Source of the DNA: Azospirillum sp. TSA2s
GTDB taxonomy: Bacteria > Pseudomonadota > Alphaproteobacteria > Azospirillales > Azospirillaceae
Direction of reading: 5' to 3'
DNA: 64,000 bases
Assembly: GCF_004923315.1 (NCBI RefSeq)
Contig: NZ_CP039642.1
Span: forward strand, 1-64,000
Position numbers and translations under genes: made by a program. Below are positions 8,838 through 18,603 of this stretch, piece after piece. The notes under the pieces were generated by a model. The model made no database searches, was not told where the DNA came from, and saw nothing but the letters and a program-made list of their open reading frames with translations. Numbering within the stretch: position 1 is the stretch's first letter; each line of letters starts with the position of its first letter.

Positions 8838-9395
8838 ATGACCACGATGCTGAAACAGACCCCGTCCCAGACCGTCGGCCCCTATTTCGCCTATGCCTGG
8901 ACGCCGGAACTCTACGGCCGCCGCCCGCTGGCGACCAACCGGCTGGCGACACGCGACATGCCGGGCGAGCACATCCGCATCGAGGGCGTCGTCTATGACG
9001 GCGAAGGCCAGCCTATCCGCGACTGCGTGGTGGAGATCTGGCAGGCCGGCGCCGACGGCCGCCACGCCCCCGGTGCGGCAGGCTTCGGCCGCTGCGGCAC
9101 CAACGACGCCGGCTATTACTTCTTCGACACGGTGAAGCCCGGTGTTTGCGACCCCGGCCACGCCCCGCACATCGCGGTGACGGTGTTCGCCCGCGGTATG
9201 TTGAGCCACGCCTTCACCCGCCTGCACTTCTCCGACGAGACGGCGGCGAACGCGGCCGACCCGGTGCTGACGACCGTCCCTGCCGAACGCCGCGACACCC
9301 TGATCGCCCAGCGCGCCGAAGTGCCGGGCGGCGTGGTCTACCGCTTCGACATCCGCCTGCAGGGCGAGGGGGAGACGGTGTTTTTTGATTGTTGA
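8838..9395 (+). CDS. pcaG: Protocatechuate 3,4-dioxygenase, alpha subunit
   Basis: Non-iron-binding partner of PcaH that helps form the active site at the subunit interface. The protein is 185 aa. It shares the intradiol fold (VVEIWQAGADGRH; FDTVKPG) but lacks the two-His ligand pair, as expected for alpha subunits (here GHAPHIAVTVFARGM). It is the last gene of the operon; a GC-rich repeat follows. An internal ATG three codons in is an alternative start. Confidence 0.94.
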   Translation: MTTMLKQTPSQTVGPYFAYAWTPELYGRRPLATNRLATRDMPGEHIRIEGVVYDGEGQPIRDCVVEIWQAGADGRHAPGAAGFGRCGTNDAGYYFFDTVKPGVCDPGHAPHIAVTVFARGMLSHAFTRLHFSDETAANAADPVLTTVPAERRDTLIAQRAEVPGGVVYRFDIRLQGEGETVFFDC

Positions 9396-9406
9396 GGGGG
9401 CGAGGT

Positions 9407-9516
9407 TAGACCCCCACCCTAACCCTCCCCCGCTGGGCGGGGGAGGGGATAAGTGCTTGATCGAAAAGGCGGCGGCAGTCCCTCCCCCGCCCAGCGGGGG
9501 AGGTCAGGTGGGGGCA
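9407..9516. repeat. GC-rich palindromic repeat, copy 3
   Basis: Lies between convergent pcaG and the chemoreceptor gene. Short form with CTCCCCCGCTGGGCGGGGGAG and a matching second block. Its symmetry means it could act as a transcription stop in either direction, although no U-tract is present. Confidence 0.75.
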
Positions 9517-9539
9517 ATCGAAGCCGACACCCCCCACAC

Positions 9540-11624
9540 TCACCCCTCCCGGATCGTCGCCACGAAGCGCTGCACTTCGGTCCGCAGCTGCGCCGACTGG
9601 TGAGACAGCGTGTCGGCCGCCGCCCGCGCCTGGGAGGCCATGCTGCCGGTCTCGCTGGCGGCGCGGGTGACGCCCTCGATGTTGGTCGACACCTCGCGGG
9701 TGCCGGCGGCGGCCTGTTGGACGTTGCGGCTGATCTCGCGGGTCGCCGCCCCCTGCTCCTCCGCCGCGGCGGCGACGGCGGTGACCGTCTCGCTGATGCC
9801 GACGATGGTGCGGCCGATGGCCTGGATGGCGCCGACGGCGCTGCCGCTGACCGACTGGATCTCGGCGATCTGGGCGGCGATCTCCTCCGTCGCCTTGGCG
9901 GTCTGGCTGGCGAGGTTCTTCACCTCCTGCGCCACGACGGCGAAGCCCTTGCCGGCCTCCCCCGCCCGCGCCGCCTCGATGGTGGCGTTCAGCGCCAGCA
10001 GGTTGGTCTGGCCGGCGATGGACTGGATCAGGTTCACCACGTCGCCGATCTTCTGCGCCGCTTCGGCCAGACCGGCCACCGTGCCGTTGGTCTTCTCGAC
10101 CTCGCCCACCGCGTCGTTCGCCATGCGCGACGAGGCGGCGATGCGCTGGTTGATCTCCTCGATGGAGTGGGCCAGCTCCTCCGCCGCGGCGGCCACCGTC
10201 TGCACGTTGCTGCTGGCGACGTCGGCGGCGCTGGCGACGGCGGAGGCCTGCGCGTTGGTCTGCTCCGCGATGGCCGACAGTCCTTCCGAATCGGTGCGGA
10301 TCAGCTCCGCCTGCTCGGTCACGCTGGCGACCACGCCGCCGACCGTGCCCTCGAACCGGTCGGCCATGCGGGCCAGATCCTGCCTGCGCCGTTCGGCGGC
10401 CTGCGCCTCGTCCCGGCGGCGCTGCTCCTCCATCTCGGCGACGCGGCCGGCATTCTCCTTGAACAGCTGCAGCGCCTTGTTGATCGACCCGATCTCGTCG
10501 GCGCGGTCGCGGTCGCGCACCTCCACGTCCTGCCGGCCGGCCGTCAGCGCCTCCACCGTCGCGATGATCCGGCGCAGCGGCGTGCCGACGATGGTCCGGG
10601 TCGACAGCCACAGCGCCAGCAGCAGGCCGGCGGTCAGCAGCACGGCGCTGATGGCGATGAAGCTGCGCAGTTCCTCCTTCGGCGCCTCGATCTGGTTCAT
10701 CGGCAGATTGATCAGCACCGACCAGGGCGTGCCGGAATCGCCGATCTCGACCGGCCGGAACAGCTGCTTGACCTCGGTCTTCAGGCTGGCCGACACCGAG
10801 AAATGGGCGAAGGTCTTGCCGTCGCGGATGGCGGGCAACGCCTCCTTCAGCCGTTCGTTGGTCTGCAGGATCGACTTGCCCATATGGTCGGCGTTGCTGT
10901 AGCCGGCCCACAGGCCGCCGTTGGAGATCAGGAAGACAGACCCCGTCCCGAAAGGCTTCGCCGTCTTCAGCTCGTTCCAGATCTCGTCGGTGGCGATGTC
11001 GACGCCGGCGACGCCGACGAACTTGCCGCCTTCCATGATCGGAACCACCAGCGACACCATCAGGATGGTCTTGCCGGCCACCACATAGCTGTAGGGTTCG
11101 ACGATCACTTCCTTGCCGGTGCGCTTGGCCTGCTGGTAATAGAGGCCATCGGGGCCGGGGTCGTCATAGGCGGTCAGCGCCTCCAACTGGACCTTGCCGC
11201 TGCCGCGGTTCCAATAGGAAATGAAGCGGCCGCTGGCGTCGCTGCCGGCGCTGTTGACGAAGTCGGAGTCCTTGCCGTCCAGCGCGTTCGGCTCCATGCC
11301 GACCCACACGCCGATCAGGGCGGGATTGCTCTCCAGCAGGCTCTTCAGCCAGTCGTTCAGCTTGGCGCGGTCGGCGACGCCGCTGCGTTTCAGGCTCAAC
11401 AGGGTGGTCCGCATCAGGCGGCTGATGTTCATGGCGTCGTTCAGGCGCCGCTCGACGGTTTCGGCATGGTATTTGCCGAGTTCGTCCCCGACCTTGAAGG
11501 ACAAGGCGTCGGTATCGGCCCCGCTCTTGGCGGAGATCACGACCGTGCCGATCCCCAGCCCGACCAGCAGAACCACGCCGATCGCCAAAACCAGTTTGGT
11601 CACCAAAGGCAACTTCTTGAACAT
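9540..11624 (-). CDS. Methyl-accepting chemotaxis protein with periplasmic Cache domain
   Basis: Transmembrane chemoreceptor that would control CheA from a polar array. Architecture of the 694-aa product: TM1 at about 8-30, a periplasmic double-Cache-type sensor (about 40-310, including [17 protein letters not shown] and [17 protein letters not shown]), TM2 at about 318-340, a HAMP segment, and a long coiled-coil signalling domain with the hairpin tip [20 protein letters not shown]. The ATG at 11624 is chosen because TM1 follows at once. No CheR-docking pentapeptide is seen at the C-terminus ([14 protein letters not shown]). It is convergent with the pca operon, so sensing of an aromatic acid is an attractive guess but not shown by sequence. 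Confidence 0.92.
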   Translation of the reverse strand: MFKKLPLVTKLVLAIGVVLLVGLGIGTVVISAKSGADTDALSFKVGDELGKYHAETVERRLNDAMNISRLMRTTLLSLKRSGVADRAKLNDWLKSLLESNPALIGVWVGMEPNALDGKDSDFVNSAGSDASGRFISYWNRGSGKVQLEALTAYDDPGPDGLYYQQAKRTGKEVIVEPYSYVVAGKTILMVSLVVPIMEGGKFVGVAGVDIATDEIWNELKTAKPFGTGSVFLISNGGLWAGYSNADHMGKSILQTNERLKEALPAIRDGKTFAHFSVSASLKTEVKQLFRPVEIGDSGTPWSVLINLPMNQIEAPKEELRSFIAISAVLLTAGLLLALWLSTRTIVGTPLRRIIATVEALTAGRQDVEVRDRDRADEIGSINKALQLFKENAGRVAEMEEQRRRDEAQAAERRRQDLARMADRFEGTVGGVVASVTEQAELIRTDSEGLSAIAEQTNAQASAVASAADVASSNVQTVAAAAEELAHSIEEINQRIAASSRMANDAVGEVEKTNGTVAGLAEAAQKIGDVVNLIQSIAGQTNLLALNATIEAARAGEAGKGFAVVAQEVKNLASQTAKATEEIAAQIAEIQSVSGSAVGAIQAIGRTIVGISETVTAVAAAAEEQGAATREISRNVQQAAAGTREVSTNIEGVTRAASETGSMASQARAAADTLSHQSAQLRTEVQRFVATIREG

Positions 11625-11852
11625 CGATGATCCCCACGACATACCCGGACAAGGGTCCGACACCCCTGACCGACTGTCGCGCAGTTCTGTTAAATTGAAG
11701 TAAATTAATTGCTAATATATCTGTCATCCCAACAGATGAAGAGGAAAACTTTCAAAAATGGCAAGCGCTCATACCTTGGTCTGAAAGTTCATACTTTGGG
11801 ACCATCACCCGAATCTTTCGGGCACATACAACCTTCACTCCGCGACATAAGG

Positions 11853-11888
11853 AAAAAGGGGCGGACCGGTCGTCCCGGTCCGCCCCTT
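11853..11888 (-). terminator. Rho-independent terminator of the gntK-dctQMP operon
   Basis: Perfect 14-bp stem (AAGGGGCGGACCGG at 11856-11869 with CCGGTCCGCCCCTT at 11875-11888) and a 5-nt loop. On the minus strand it is followed by a run of T residues. It lies 28 nt past the dctP stop. Confidence 0.9.
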
Positions 11889-11915
11889 CACAACGTCGGC
11901 ATGCGTCGCCCGCGA

Positions 11916-12923
11916 TTACTTCCGGGCGGCGGCGATGGCGGACTGCAGGTCCTTCAGCACCTCGGCACCGCCGTCGGCGGCGTACTTGTCGAAGGCCGGC
12001 TTGACCATCTCGCGCATGCGGTCCAGCTCGGCCGGGCTCAGCTCGTTGATCTGCATGCCCTTTTCCTTCAGGTAGGCCACGCTCTGCGCCGAGGCCTCGC
12101 GGCTGTCCTTGCGCTCGAAATCGCGCGAGGCGACGGCGGCCTCGTTCAGGATCTTCTTCTCGTCCGCCGACAGGCCGTCGTACCAGCGCTTGCTGGCCAG
12201 CATGATCCACGGGCTGTAGACGTGGCGGGAAATGGTCAGGTACTTCTGCACTTCATAGAATTTGGACGACTGGATGGTGGTGACCGGGTTCTCCTGGCCG
12301 TCGACCGTGCCGGTCTCCAGCGCGGTGAACAGCTCGGAGAAGGCCAGCGGCACCGCGTTGGCGCCGAAGCGGTTGAACATGTCGATGTAGACCGGGTTCT
12401 GCATCACGCGCAGCTTGATGCCGCCCATGTCCTCGACCTTGGTGATCGGGCGCTTGCTGTTGGTCAGGTTGCGGAAGCCGTTCTCCCAATAGACCAGCCC
12501 GACCAGCCCCTTGTCGTTCAGCGACTTCAGCAGCTTCTCGCCGAACGGGCCGTCCAGCACGGCGTCGGCTTCCTTCTCGTTGTTGAACAGGAAGGGCAGG
12601 TCATAGACGCCGAAATCCTTGACGATGCCGACCAGCGTGGCGGTGGAGCCGACCATCATCTCCTGCGCGCCGCCGATCAGGGCGTTCTGCATCTGGATGT
12701 CGCTGCCCAGGCTGGCGTCGCCGAAGCCCTTCAGCTTGAGCTTGCCGCCGCTGCGCTTGGACAGTTCGTCGGCGAAATACTTCACCGCCCGGCCCTGGTT
12801 GCTGCTCTCCGACAGGCCGTAGCCGAAGCGGATGATGCGGGTCTTCACGTCCTGGGCGGAGGCCGTGATCGGGGCGAGCAGGGCGGCGGCGATGCCGGTG
12901 GCGAGCAGCAGTTTGCGGAACAT
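11916..12923 (-). CDS. dctP: TRAP transporter periplasmic solute-binding protein (DctP family)
   Basis: Binds an organic acid in the periplasm and delivers it to the DctQM membrane pair. The 335-aa product has a signal peptide ending around ASAQ (residue 23-24). The DctP core includes GGIKLRVMQNPVYIDMF, in which the conserved arginine normally pairs with the ligand carboxylate, and TGTVDGQENPVTTI. It is the last gene of a four-gene operon with a strong terminator behind it. Neighbouring gntK and the LacI-type regulator suggest gluconate or another sugar acid as substrate (inference). Confidence 0.93.
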   Translation of the reverse strand: MFRKLLLATGIAAALLAPITASAQDVKTRIIRFGYGLSESSNQGRAVKYFADELSKRSGGKLKLKGFGDASLGSDIQMQNALIGGAQEMMVGSTATLVGIVKDFGVYDLPFLFNNEKEADAVLDGPFGEKLLKSLNDKGLVGLVYWENGFRNLTNSKRPITKVEDMGGIKLRVMQNPVYIDMFNRFGANAVPLAFSELFTALETGTVDGQENPVTTIQSSKFYEVQKYLTISRHVYSPWIMLASKRWYDGLSADEKKILNEAAVASRDFERKDSREASAQSVAYLKEKGMQINELSPAELDRMREMVKPAFDKYAADGGAEVLKDLQSAIAAARK

Positions 12924-12978
12924 GGGTGTCGAACTCCCTTGAGATCTGGTGTTTCGTTCTGATTGGTCTTGGTAGGCG

Positions 12979-14256
12979 TCAATGGAACAGGTGCAGCGGC
13001 ATGGTGACGATCTCCGGCACGGCGATCAGCAGGCCGAGCAGGACGATGTAGGTGAGCAGGAAGGGCCAGATGCCCTTGGTGGCGCTTTCCAGCGAGATGC
13101 GGGCGACGCCGCACACCACGTTCAGCACCGTGCAGACCGGCGGATGGATCAGGCCCAGCGTGCCGATTAGGACGAACATCACGCCGAAATAGGTCGGGTC
13201 GATGCCGGCCTTGATCGCCAGCGGGGTCAGCACCGGCCCCAGCACCAGGATGGTCGGCGTCAGATCCATCACCGTGCCGACGGCCAGCAGCAGGAAGGCG
13301 ATGGCCAGCATCAGCAGCTTGGGATGGCTCATCAGCGGGGCCAGCAGCTCCGTCATCTGCTGCGGCAGGTCGGCCAGCGTCACCATGTAGGACGACACCA
13401 GCGCGGCGGCGCACAGGAACATGACCGTGCTGGTGGTGCGCGCCGCCTGGACCAGCAGCGGGACCAGTTGCGGCAGCGTGACCTGACGGTAGACGAACAG
13501 CGCGACGAACAGCGAATAGACGGCGGCGACCACCGCAGCCTCTGTGGGCGTGAAGATGCCGCCGCGCAGGCCGCCGATGATGATGACCGGCAGGGCCAGC
13601 GCCCAGACGCCGTCGCCCAGCGCCTTCAGCCGCTCGCGCCCGCTCGCCTTCGGCTGCAGCTTCACCGTCATGTCGCGGACGACGAAGATCCAGGCGCAGA
13701 CCAGACCGATGCCCATCAGCAGGCCGGGGACGATGCCGCCCATGAACAGCGCGCTGATCGAGGTGTTGGTGGTCACGCCGAAGATGATGAAGGGCATGCT
13801 GGGCGGGATGATCGGGGCGATGATGCCGCCCGACGCGATCAGGCCGGCGGAGCGCGGCACCGGATAGCCGTGGTCGCGCATCATCGGGATCAGCAGGGTC
13901 GCCAGCGCGGCGGTGTCGGCGATGGCCGAGCCCGACAGGCTGGCCAGCATCACCGAGGCGCCGATGGTGACGTATCCCAGACCGCCCTTGATGTGGCCGA
14001 CCAGGCTGACCGCCAGGTTGATGATGCGCTGGGAGATGCCGCCGGCGTTCATCAGCTCGCCGGCCAGGATGAAGAAGGGCACCGCCATCAGCGGATAGTT
14101 GTCGGCGCCGCTCAGCATGTTCTGGGCGACCAGCTGGGCGTCGAAGAAGTCGAGGTGGACCATCAGCGCGACGCCGGTCAGCATCAGCGCGAAGGCGATG
14201 GGCATGCCGAGCAGCATGAAGCCGAACAGCGAGCCCAGGAAAATGGTGAGCGTCAT
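12979..14256 (-). CDS. dctM: TRAP transporter large permease (DctM family)
   Basis: Na+-coupled transport subunit of the TRAP system, in the inner membrane. The product is 425 aa with about twelve hydrophobic segments and family motifs such as VPFFILAGELMNAGGI, SGSAIADTAALATLLIPMM and GGIIAPIIPPSMPFIIFG. The start ATG overlaps no other gene and lies 39 nt after dctQ. Standard length for a non-fused DctM. Confidence 0.95.
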   Translation of the reverse strand: MTLTIFLGSLFGFMLLGMPIAFALMLTGVALMVHLDFFDAQLVAQNMLSGADNYPLMAVPFFILAGELMNAGGISQRIINLAVSLVGHIKGGLGYVTIGASVMLASLSGSAIADTAALATLLIPMMRDHGYPVPRSAGLIASGGIIAPIIPPSMPFIIFGVTTNTSISALFMGGIVPGLLMGIGLVCAWIFVVRDMTVKLQPKASGRERLKALGDGVWALALPVIIIGGLRGGIFTPTEAAVVAAVYSLFVALFVYRQVTLPQLVPLLVQAARTTSTVMFLCAAALVSSYMVTLADLPQQMTELLAPLMSHPKLLMLAIAFLLLAVGTVMDLTPTILVLGPVLTPLAIKAGIDPTYFGVMFVLIGTLGLIHPPVCTVLNVVCGVARISLESATKGIWPFLLTYIVLLGLLIAVPEIVTMPLHLFH

Positions 14257-14295
14257 GGCGGCGTCTCCGTCCGCAGGAAATCTATCGGTCTGGGC

Positions 14296-14904
14296 TCAGT
14301 GCTTGGCGACGGCGGGGCTGCCGCGACCGGCCGGATGGCCGTCGCCATGTCCACCGGCGGGTGCCGGCGGCGCAACGGCAGGCCCGTGCGATTCCGGATG
14401 GTCCAGCATGGTGTCGGGGTCGCCGGGGATGCGGGCGCCCGGCTGGTTGGTGACGATCCGCCACAAATTCGCCAGCACGGTCAGCGCCATGGCGATGGCC
14501 GGGAAGAAGCCCGCCGCCGCATAGAAGGCCATGGGGAAGCGCAGGACGGTGGAGAAGGTCTCCATGCCGATCAGCAGCTGGATCCAGCTTCCCTGCACGA
14601 ACAGCCACAGGGCGTAGAGCATCATCAGGTGCGCGATCACCGCGCAGGCCCGGCGGACCTTGAACGGCAGGCGGCTCTGCAGGATCTCCAGCCCCAGATG
14701 CCGCTGGTGGCGCAGCGCCACGGTGGCGCCCAGGAACACCAGCCAGACGAACATCAGCCGCGCGATCTCCTCCGCCGCGACGATGCCGCTGTTGAAGACA
14801 TAGCGCAGGACGACGTTGCCGAAGACGAGACCGACCATGACCGCCAGCATCAGCGCCATGATCCATTCGGTGACCCGCTCCAGCAGATCAGCAACGCGCT
14901 TCAT
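14296..14904 (-). CDS. dctQ: TRAP transporter small permease (DctQ family)
   Basis: Four-helix membrane subunit that partners DctM. The 202-aa product has four hydrophobic segments between about residues 12 and 155 and the typical ARLMFVWLVFLGATVALR stretch. Its C-terminal tail is unusually long, proline- and glycine-rich (PPAPAGGHGDGHPAGRG). The start codon overlaps the gntK stop by 4 nt (ATGA), implying coupled translation. Confidence 0.9.
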   Translation of the reverse strand: MKRVADLLERVTEWIMALMLAVMVGLVFGNVVLRYVFNSGIVAAEEIARLMFVWLVFLGATVALRHQRHLGLEILQSRLPFKVRRACAVIAHLMMLYALWLFVQGSWIQLLIGMETFSTVLRFPMAFYAAAGFFPAIAMALTVLANLWRIVTNQPGARIPGDPDTMLDHPESHGPAVAPPAPAGGHGDGHPAGRGSPAVAKH

Positions 14905-15515
14905 GCGTTCCTCCCAAAACTAGCGCCGCCGGTCAGGCGGGCATGCGCATCGGCGACGATGGCCTCGGCCGGCAGCGTCACCTCGTAGGACAGCACCGGC
15001 TCGTCGGCCGCCGGCATCTCCAGGTCGGCGAACTGGCTGTCGACCAGCGCCATCGGCATGAAATGGGCGGTCCGCGCCCCCATGCGCGAGGCGATCAGCG
15101 CCTTGTCGCCGTGCAGGTGCAGGAACACCACCCGTTTGCAGTCGCCGCGCAGCCGGTCGCGATAGCGCCGCTTCAGCGCCGAACAGGCGACGACCAGCCC
15201 CCTGCCCTCGCGGTCGGCATCGGCGATGAAGCCGGCCAGCGTGCCCAGCCAGCCGTCGCGGTCGGCGTCGGTCAGCGGGATGCCGGCCGACATCTTCTCG
15301 ATGTTGGCAGGCGGGTGGTGGGCGTCGCCCTCGATGAATTCATGGCCCAGGGCCAGGGCCAGCGTCTGGCCGACGCTGGACTTGCCGCAGCCGGCCACGC
15401 CCATCACCACGATGATCAGCGGTTCGGCGCCGGCCGCATTCCCGGACGGAGGTTCGGTCAGAGGGGCGGTCATGCCGGAGGACGGCGCGATGGGGGGACC
15501 GTTCATGAGGCTCAT
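14901..15515 (-). CDS. gntK: Gluconokinase
   Basis: Phosphorylates D-gluconate with ATP to 6-phosphogluconate. A P-loop (GVAGCGKSS) follows IIVVMG near residues 34-47, and GntK-specific motifs are present: EGDAHHPPANIEKMSAGIPL, ACSALKRRYRDRLR and HFMPMALVDSQF. From the ATG at 15515 the protein is 204 aa, with a roughly 30-residue N-terminal extension. Later ATGs at 15506 and 15473 are possible, and none has a strong ribosome site. First gene of the gntK-dctQMP operon; it shares a palindrome-bearing divergent promoter region with the LacI-type regulator. Confidence 0.9.
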   Translation of the reverse strand: MSLMNGPPIAPSSGMTAPLTEPPSGNAAGAEPLIIVVMGVAGCGKSSVGQTLALALGHEFIEGDAHHPPANIEKMSAGIPLTDADRDGWLGTLAGFIADADREGRGLVVACSALKRRYRDRLRGDCKRVVFLHLHGDKALIASRMGARTAHFMPMALVDSQFADLEMPAADEPVLSYEVTLPAEAIVADAHARLTGGASFGRNA

Positions 15516-15583
15516 GTTCCCGAATACCGGTGCGGGACGGCGTCCGCGACCAGGGTCGCGGCGGGCCACGCACTGACAAGGTT

Positions 15584-15599
15584 ATGTTAGCGCTATCAT
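15584..15599. promoter_or_regulatory. LacI-family (GntR-like) operator 1
   Basis: ATGTTAGCGCTATCAT, a 16-bp dyad with one mismatch, about 70 nt upstream of gntK. Central CpG and TTAGCGCTAA core are typical of LacI-family sites. The remaining 15516-15876 intergenic region contains operator 2 and no gene I can support. Confidence 0.7.
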
Positions 15600-15672
15600 T
15601 CGCGGGTCACTGAGAGGTCTACGACCATGGAGGCCGGACTGCACGGATGACGCCGAGACGAGTTGCTGATAC

Positions 15673-15686
15673 TGTTAGCGCTAACC
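15673..15686. promoter_or_regulatory. LacI-family (GntR-like) operator 2
   Basis: TGTTAGCGCTAACC contains a perfect 12-bp palindrome (GTTAGCGCTAAC, 15674-15685). It shares its core with operator 1 about 89 bp away, a spacing that would allow one regulator to govern both divergent genes, possibly by looping. Confidence 0.75.
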
Positions 15687-15876
15687 TTGACGCGCGTAAA
15701 GAGTTTTGTTTGAGTTGCGGACAAACTGATCGGGGATGGCCGCGGGTTGCAGGCTCAAGCTCTGCATGGCATGCGGCTGTTGCTGAGAATGATACACATC
15801 GGTGACCGGCAAGCCCGCGCGACCTTCCGTCGCGCCGGCCGGAATCGGATCGCCGGAATTGAAAGGACGAAGCCCT

Positions 15877-16941
15877 GTGACGACCCGTGGCGGTGATCGG
15901 CCAGCATCCTCGGCGGTCAAGACGCGCAAGCCGCGCTCCTCGCGCACCGGCCGCGCCACCATGGCGGACGTGGCGGAGCGGGTGGGCATCAGCGCCATCA
16001 CCGTCTCGCGCGCCTTCAAGCGGCCGGAGCTGGTGGCGCCGGAGCTTCGCCAGCGCATCCTCGACACCGCCCAGTCGATGGGCTACGTGCCGAATCAGGC
16101 CGCGAGCGCGCTCGCCTCGGCGCGGTCGATGACGGTGGCGGTGCTGATCCCGTCGATGACCAACATGGTCTTCGTCGAGACGCTGGCCGGCATCCACGAC
16201 ATGCTGCTGCCGCGCGGCTACCGCGCCCTGATCGGCGTCACCCACTATTCCCCGGTGGAGGAGGAGCGGCTGATCCGCACCTACCTGCAGTTCCAGCCCG
16301 ACGGCATCCTGCTGACCGGCACCGACCATACGGAGGTCACCCGCACCTATCTGTCGGCCCTCTCCAGCCCGACCGTCCACATGATGGAATTGCTGGACGA
16401 TCCCGACAGCCTCAGCGTCGGCTGTTCGCAGGAGGAGGGCGGCCGGCTGATGACCACCCACCTGCTGGAGCGCGGTTACCGCCGCATCGGCTTCGTCGCC
16501 GTGCAGCTCGATCCCCGCACGCTGGCGCGGCTCGACGGCTACCGCCACGCGCTGGAGGAGGCGGGGCTGTATGACGAAAAGCGCGTCTGGCGCCTGCCCG
16601 ACCCGTCCTCCATCCACCTCGGCGCGGCGATGATCGACCGGCTGATGGCGGAGAACAGCGACTGCGACGCCGTTTTCTTCTGCAACGACGACTTGGCCCA
16701 AGGAGCGTTGTTCCAGTGCCAGCGGCGCGGCATCCGCGTGCCCGACCAGCTCGCCGTCGCCGGCTTCAACGACCTGCCGGCGTCGGCCTGGACCACCCCG
16801 ACGCTGACCACCGTCGCCACGCCGCGCTACGCCATCGGCCGCCACGCCGCCGCCATGCTGCTCGACCTGATGGATGGCAAGGAGCCGCCGCAACGCCGCC
16901 TCGACCTCGGCCTGACCTTCATCGCGCGGGAGAGCACGTGA
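15877..16941 (+). CDS. LacI-family transcriptional regulator, probable gluconate/sugar-acid repressor
   Basis: DNA-binding regulator, 354 aa from the GTG at 15877, chosen because GAAAGGACGAAG precedes it; an ATG at 15802 would add 25 residues. The N-terminal helix-turn-helix ATMADVAERVGISAITVSRA is at about 27-46, with hinge YVPNQAASALASARS, followed by a periplasmic-binding-protein-like effector domain (VAVLIPSMTNMVFVETLAGI; VFFCNDDLAQGALF; AVAGFNDLPAS). It is divergent from gntK with two LacI-type palindromes between. GntR of E. coli is the closest functional parallel. Confidence 0.9.
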   Translation: MTTRGGDRPASSAVKTRKPRSSRTGRATMADVAERVGISAITVSRAFKRPELVAPELRQRILDTAQSMGYVPNQAASALASARSMTVAVLIPSMTNMVFVETLAGIHDMLLPRGYRALIGVTHYSPVEEERLIRTYLQFQPDGILLTGTDHTEVTRTYLSALSSPTVHMMELLDDPDSLSVGCSQEEGGRLMTTHLLERGYRRIGFVAVQLDPRTLARLDGYRHALEEAGLYDEKRVWRLPDPSSIHLGAAMIDRLMAENSDCDAVFFCNDDLAQGALFQCQRRGIRVPDQLAVAGFNDLPASAWTTPTLTTVATPRYAIGRHAAAMLLDLMDGKEPPQRRLDLGLTFIAREST

Positions 16942-17078
16942 GGGGGAGTGGTTGCCCCCCAAACCACACCCCCTCCGCCCCGCCAATGATCCGGATCAAC
17001 CGCGGCGCGTAAGGCCCAACATGGCAGCCTCGCAGGCTCGGCGTCGCTAAGCGGCGGGGCCGGGCGTAGACTGTGCGT

Positions 17079-18581
17079 ATGCTGACGCTTCGACATCTGG
17101 CGATCGACACCGTCCGGGAAAACGTCGCCTTCCTCAACCGCCGCTGCACCCGGTACCATGTCGAGGATTTCCTCGGGCTGGGCCGGGTGGAGGTGCGGAA
17201 CGACGGCCGCTCCCTGCTGGCGGTGCTGAACATCGTCGACGACCCCGCCATCGTCGCCCCCGACGAAATCGGCCTGTCCGACCCCGCCTTCGGCCAGCTC
17301 GGCCTTGCGGAGGGTTCCGCCGTCCATCTCGTCCCCCCGACCCCGCCGGAGAGTTTCGAGCTGGTGCGCGCCAAGGTCGGCGGCGCCGCCCTGACCGACG
17401 ACCAGTTGGCCGCCATCATCCGCGACGTCACCGACCAGCGTTACTCCAAGATCGAGATCGCCGCCTTCCTGATCGCCTGCGCCAGCTTCATGACGACGGC
17501 GGAGGTTCTGGGCCTGACCCGCGCCATGATCGCCGCCGGCACCCGGCTGCATTGGGACGGCCCCAACGGTATCGCGGGCGCCATCGCCGACAAGCACTGC
17601 ATCGGCGGCATCCCCGGCAACCGCACCTCGATGATCGTCGTGCCGATCGTCGCCGCCCACGGCCTGCCGATCCCCAAGACGTCATCGCGCGCCATCACCT
17701 CCCCCGCCGGCACCGCCGACACCATGGAGGTGCTGGCCAACGTCGACGTGCCGATGGAGCGCATGCAGGCCCTGGTGCGCGAGGCCAAGGGCTGCCTGGT
17801 CTGGGGCGGCCATGTCCGGCTGTCGCCGGCCGACGACATCCTGATCTCGGTCGAACGTCCGCTCGCCATCGACACCCGCGAACAGCTGGTCGCCTCCATC
17901 CTGTCGAAGAAGGTGGCGGCCGGCTCCACCCATCTGCTGATCGACATCCCCGTCGGCCCCAGCGCCAAGATCCGCAGCGCCGGCGATGCGGTGCGCCTGC
18001 GCAAGCTGTTCGAGCATGTCGGCGACCGGCTCGGCCTGACGCTGGAGGTGGCGATCACCGACGGCTCGCAGCCGGTCGGGCGCGGCATCGGCCCGGTGCT
18101 GGAGGCGCGCGACGTGATGGCCGTTCTGCGCAACGACCCGGCATGCCCCGCCGACCTGAAGGAACGCGCCCTGCTGCTGGCCGGCCGCATCCTGGAATTC
18201 GACCCCGCCGTCCGCGGCGGCAGCGGCAACTGCCGGGCGCGCGACCTGCTGGAATCCGGCGCCGCCTTGGCCTCCATGGAACGGATCATCGCCATGCAGG
18301 GTCCGCCGCCCGCCGTGGCGACGCTGGGATCCCTGGTCGCCGAGGTCGCCTCCCCCGTCGACGGGGTGGTATCGTCGCTCGACTGCTACCGCCTCGCCCG
18401 CATCGCCCGGCTGGCCGGTGCGCCGACCGACAAGGGCGCCGGCATCGACCTGCTGCGCAAGGTCGGCGACCCGGTGCGCCGGGGCGAGCCGCTGTACCGC
18501 ATCCACGCCAGCACAAACGCCGACTTCACCTTCGCCCAGGCCTATGCCGCCGACGACAATGGGGTGCGGGTGGTGGGGTGA
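17079..18581 (+). CDS. Thymidine phosphorylase family protein / AMP phosphorylase-like
   Basis: Phosphorolytic enzyme of the DeoA/anthranilate-phosphoribosyltransferase superfamily. The 500-aa product has an N-terminal extra domain (about 1-90) as in archaeal AMP phosphorylases. The catalytic core contains [16 protein letters not shown], the phosphate-binding [14 protein letters not shown] (about 171-184) and [20 protein letters not shown]. The ATG at 17079 ([10 protein letters not shown]) fits the family N-terminus better than a GTG two codons earlier. It could act on NMPs rather than thymidine; the next gene encodes an RNase-like protein whose products would be NMPs, which supports a nucleotide-salvage reading (inference). 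Confidence 0.82.
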   Translation: MLTLRHLAIDTVRENVAFLNRRCTRYHVEDFLGLGRVEVRNDGRSLLAVLNIVDDPAIVAPDEIGLSDPAFGQLGLAEGSAVHLVPPTPPESFELVRAKVGGAALTDDQLAAIIRDVTDQRYSKIEIAAFLIACASFMTTAEVLGLTRAMIAAGTRLHWDGPNGIAGAIADKHCIGGIPGNRTSMIVVPIVAAHGLPIPKTSSRAITSPAGTADTMEVLANVDVPMERMQALVREAKGCLVWGGHVRLSPADDILISVERPLAIDTREQLVASILSKKVAAGSTHLLIDIPVGPSAKIRSAGDAVRLRKLFEHVGDRLGLTLEVAITDGSQPVGRGIGPVLEARDVMAVLRNDPACPADLKERALLLAGRILEFDPAVRGGSGNCRARDLLESGAALASMERIIAMQGPPPAVATLGSLVAEVASPVDGVVSSLDCYRLARIARLAGAPTDKGAGIDLLRKVGDPVRRGEPLYRIHASTNADFTFAQAYAADDNGVRVVG

Positions 18582-18603
18582 CGACCAGCCAAGGAGCCGA
18601 CCA

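Noticed and set aside
16942..16975. GGGGGAGTGGTT / AACCACACCCCC hairpin after the LacI-type gene as a terminator
   Set aside because: It has a mismatch and no U-tract; kept out of the feature list as too weak.
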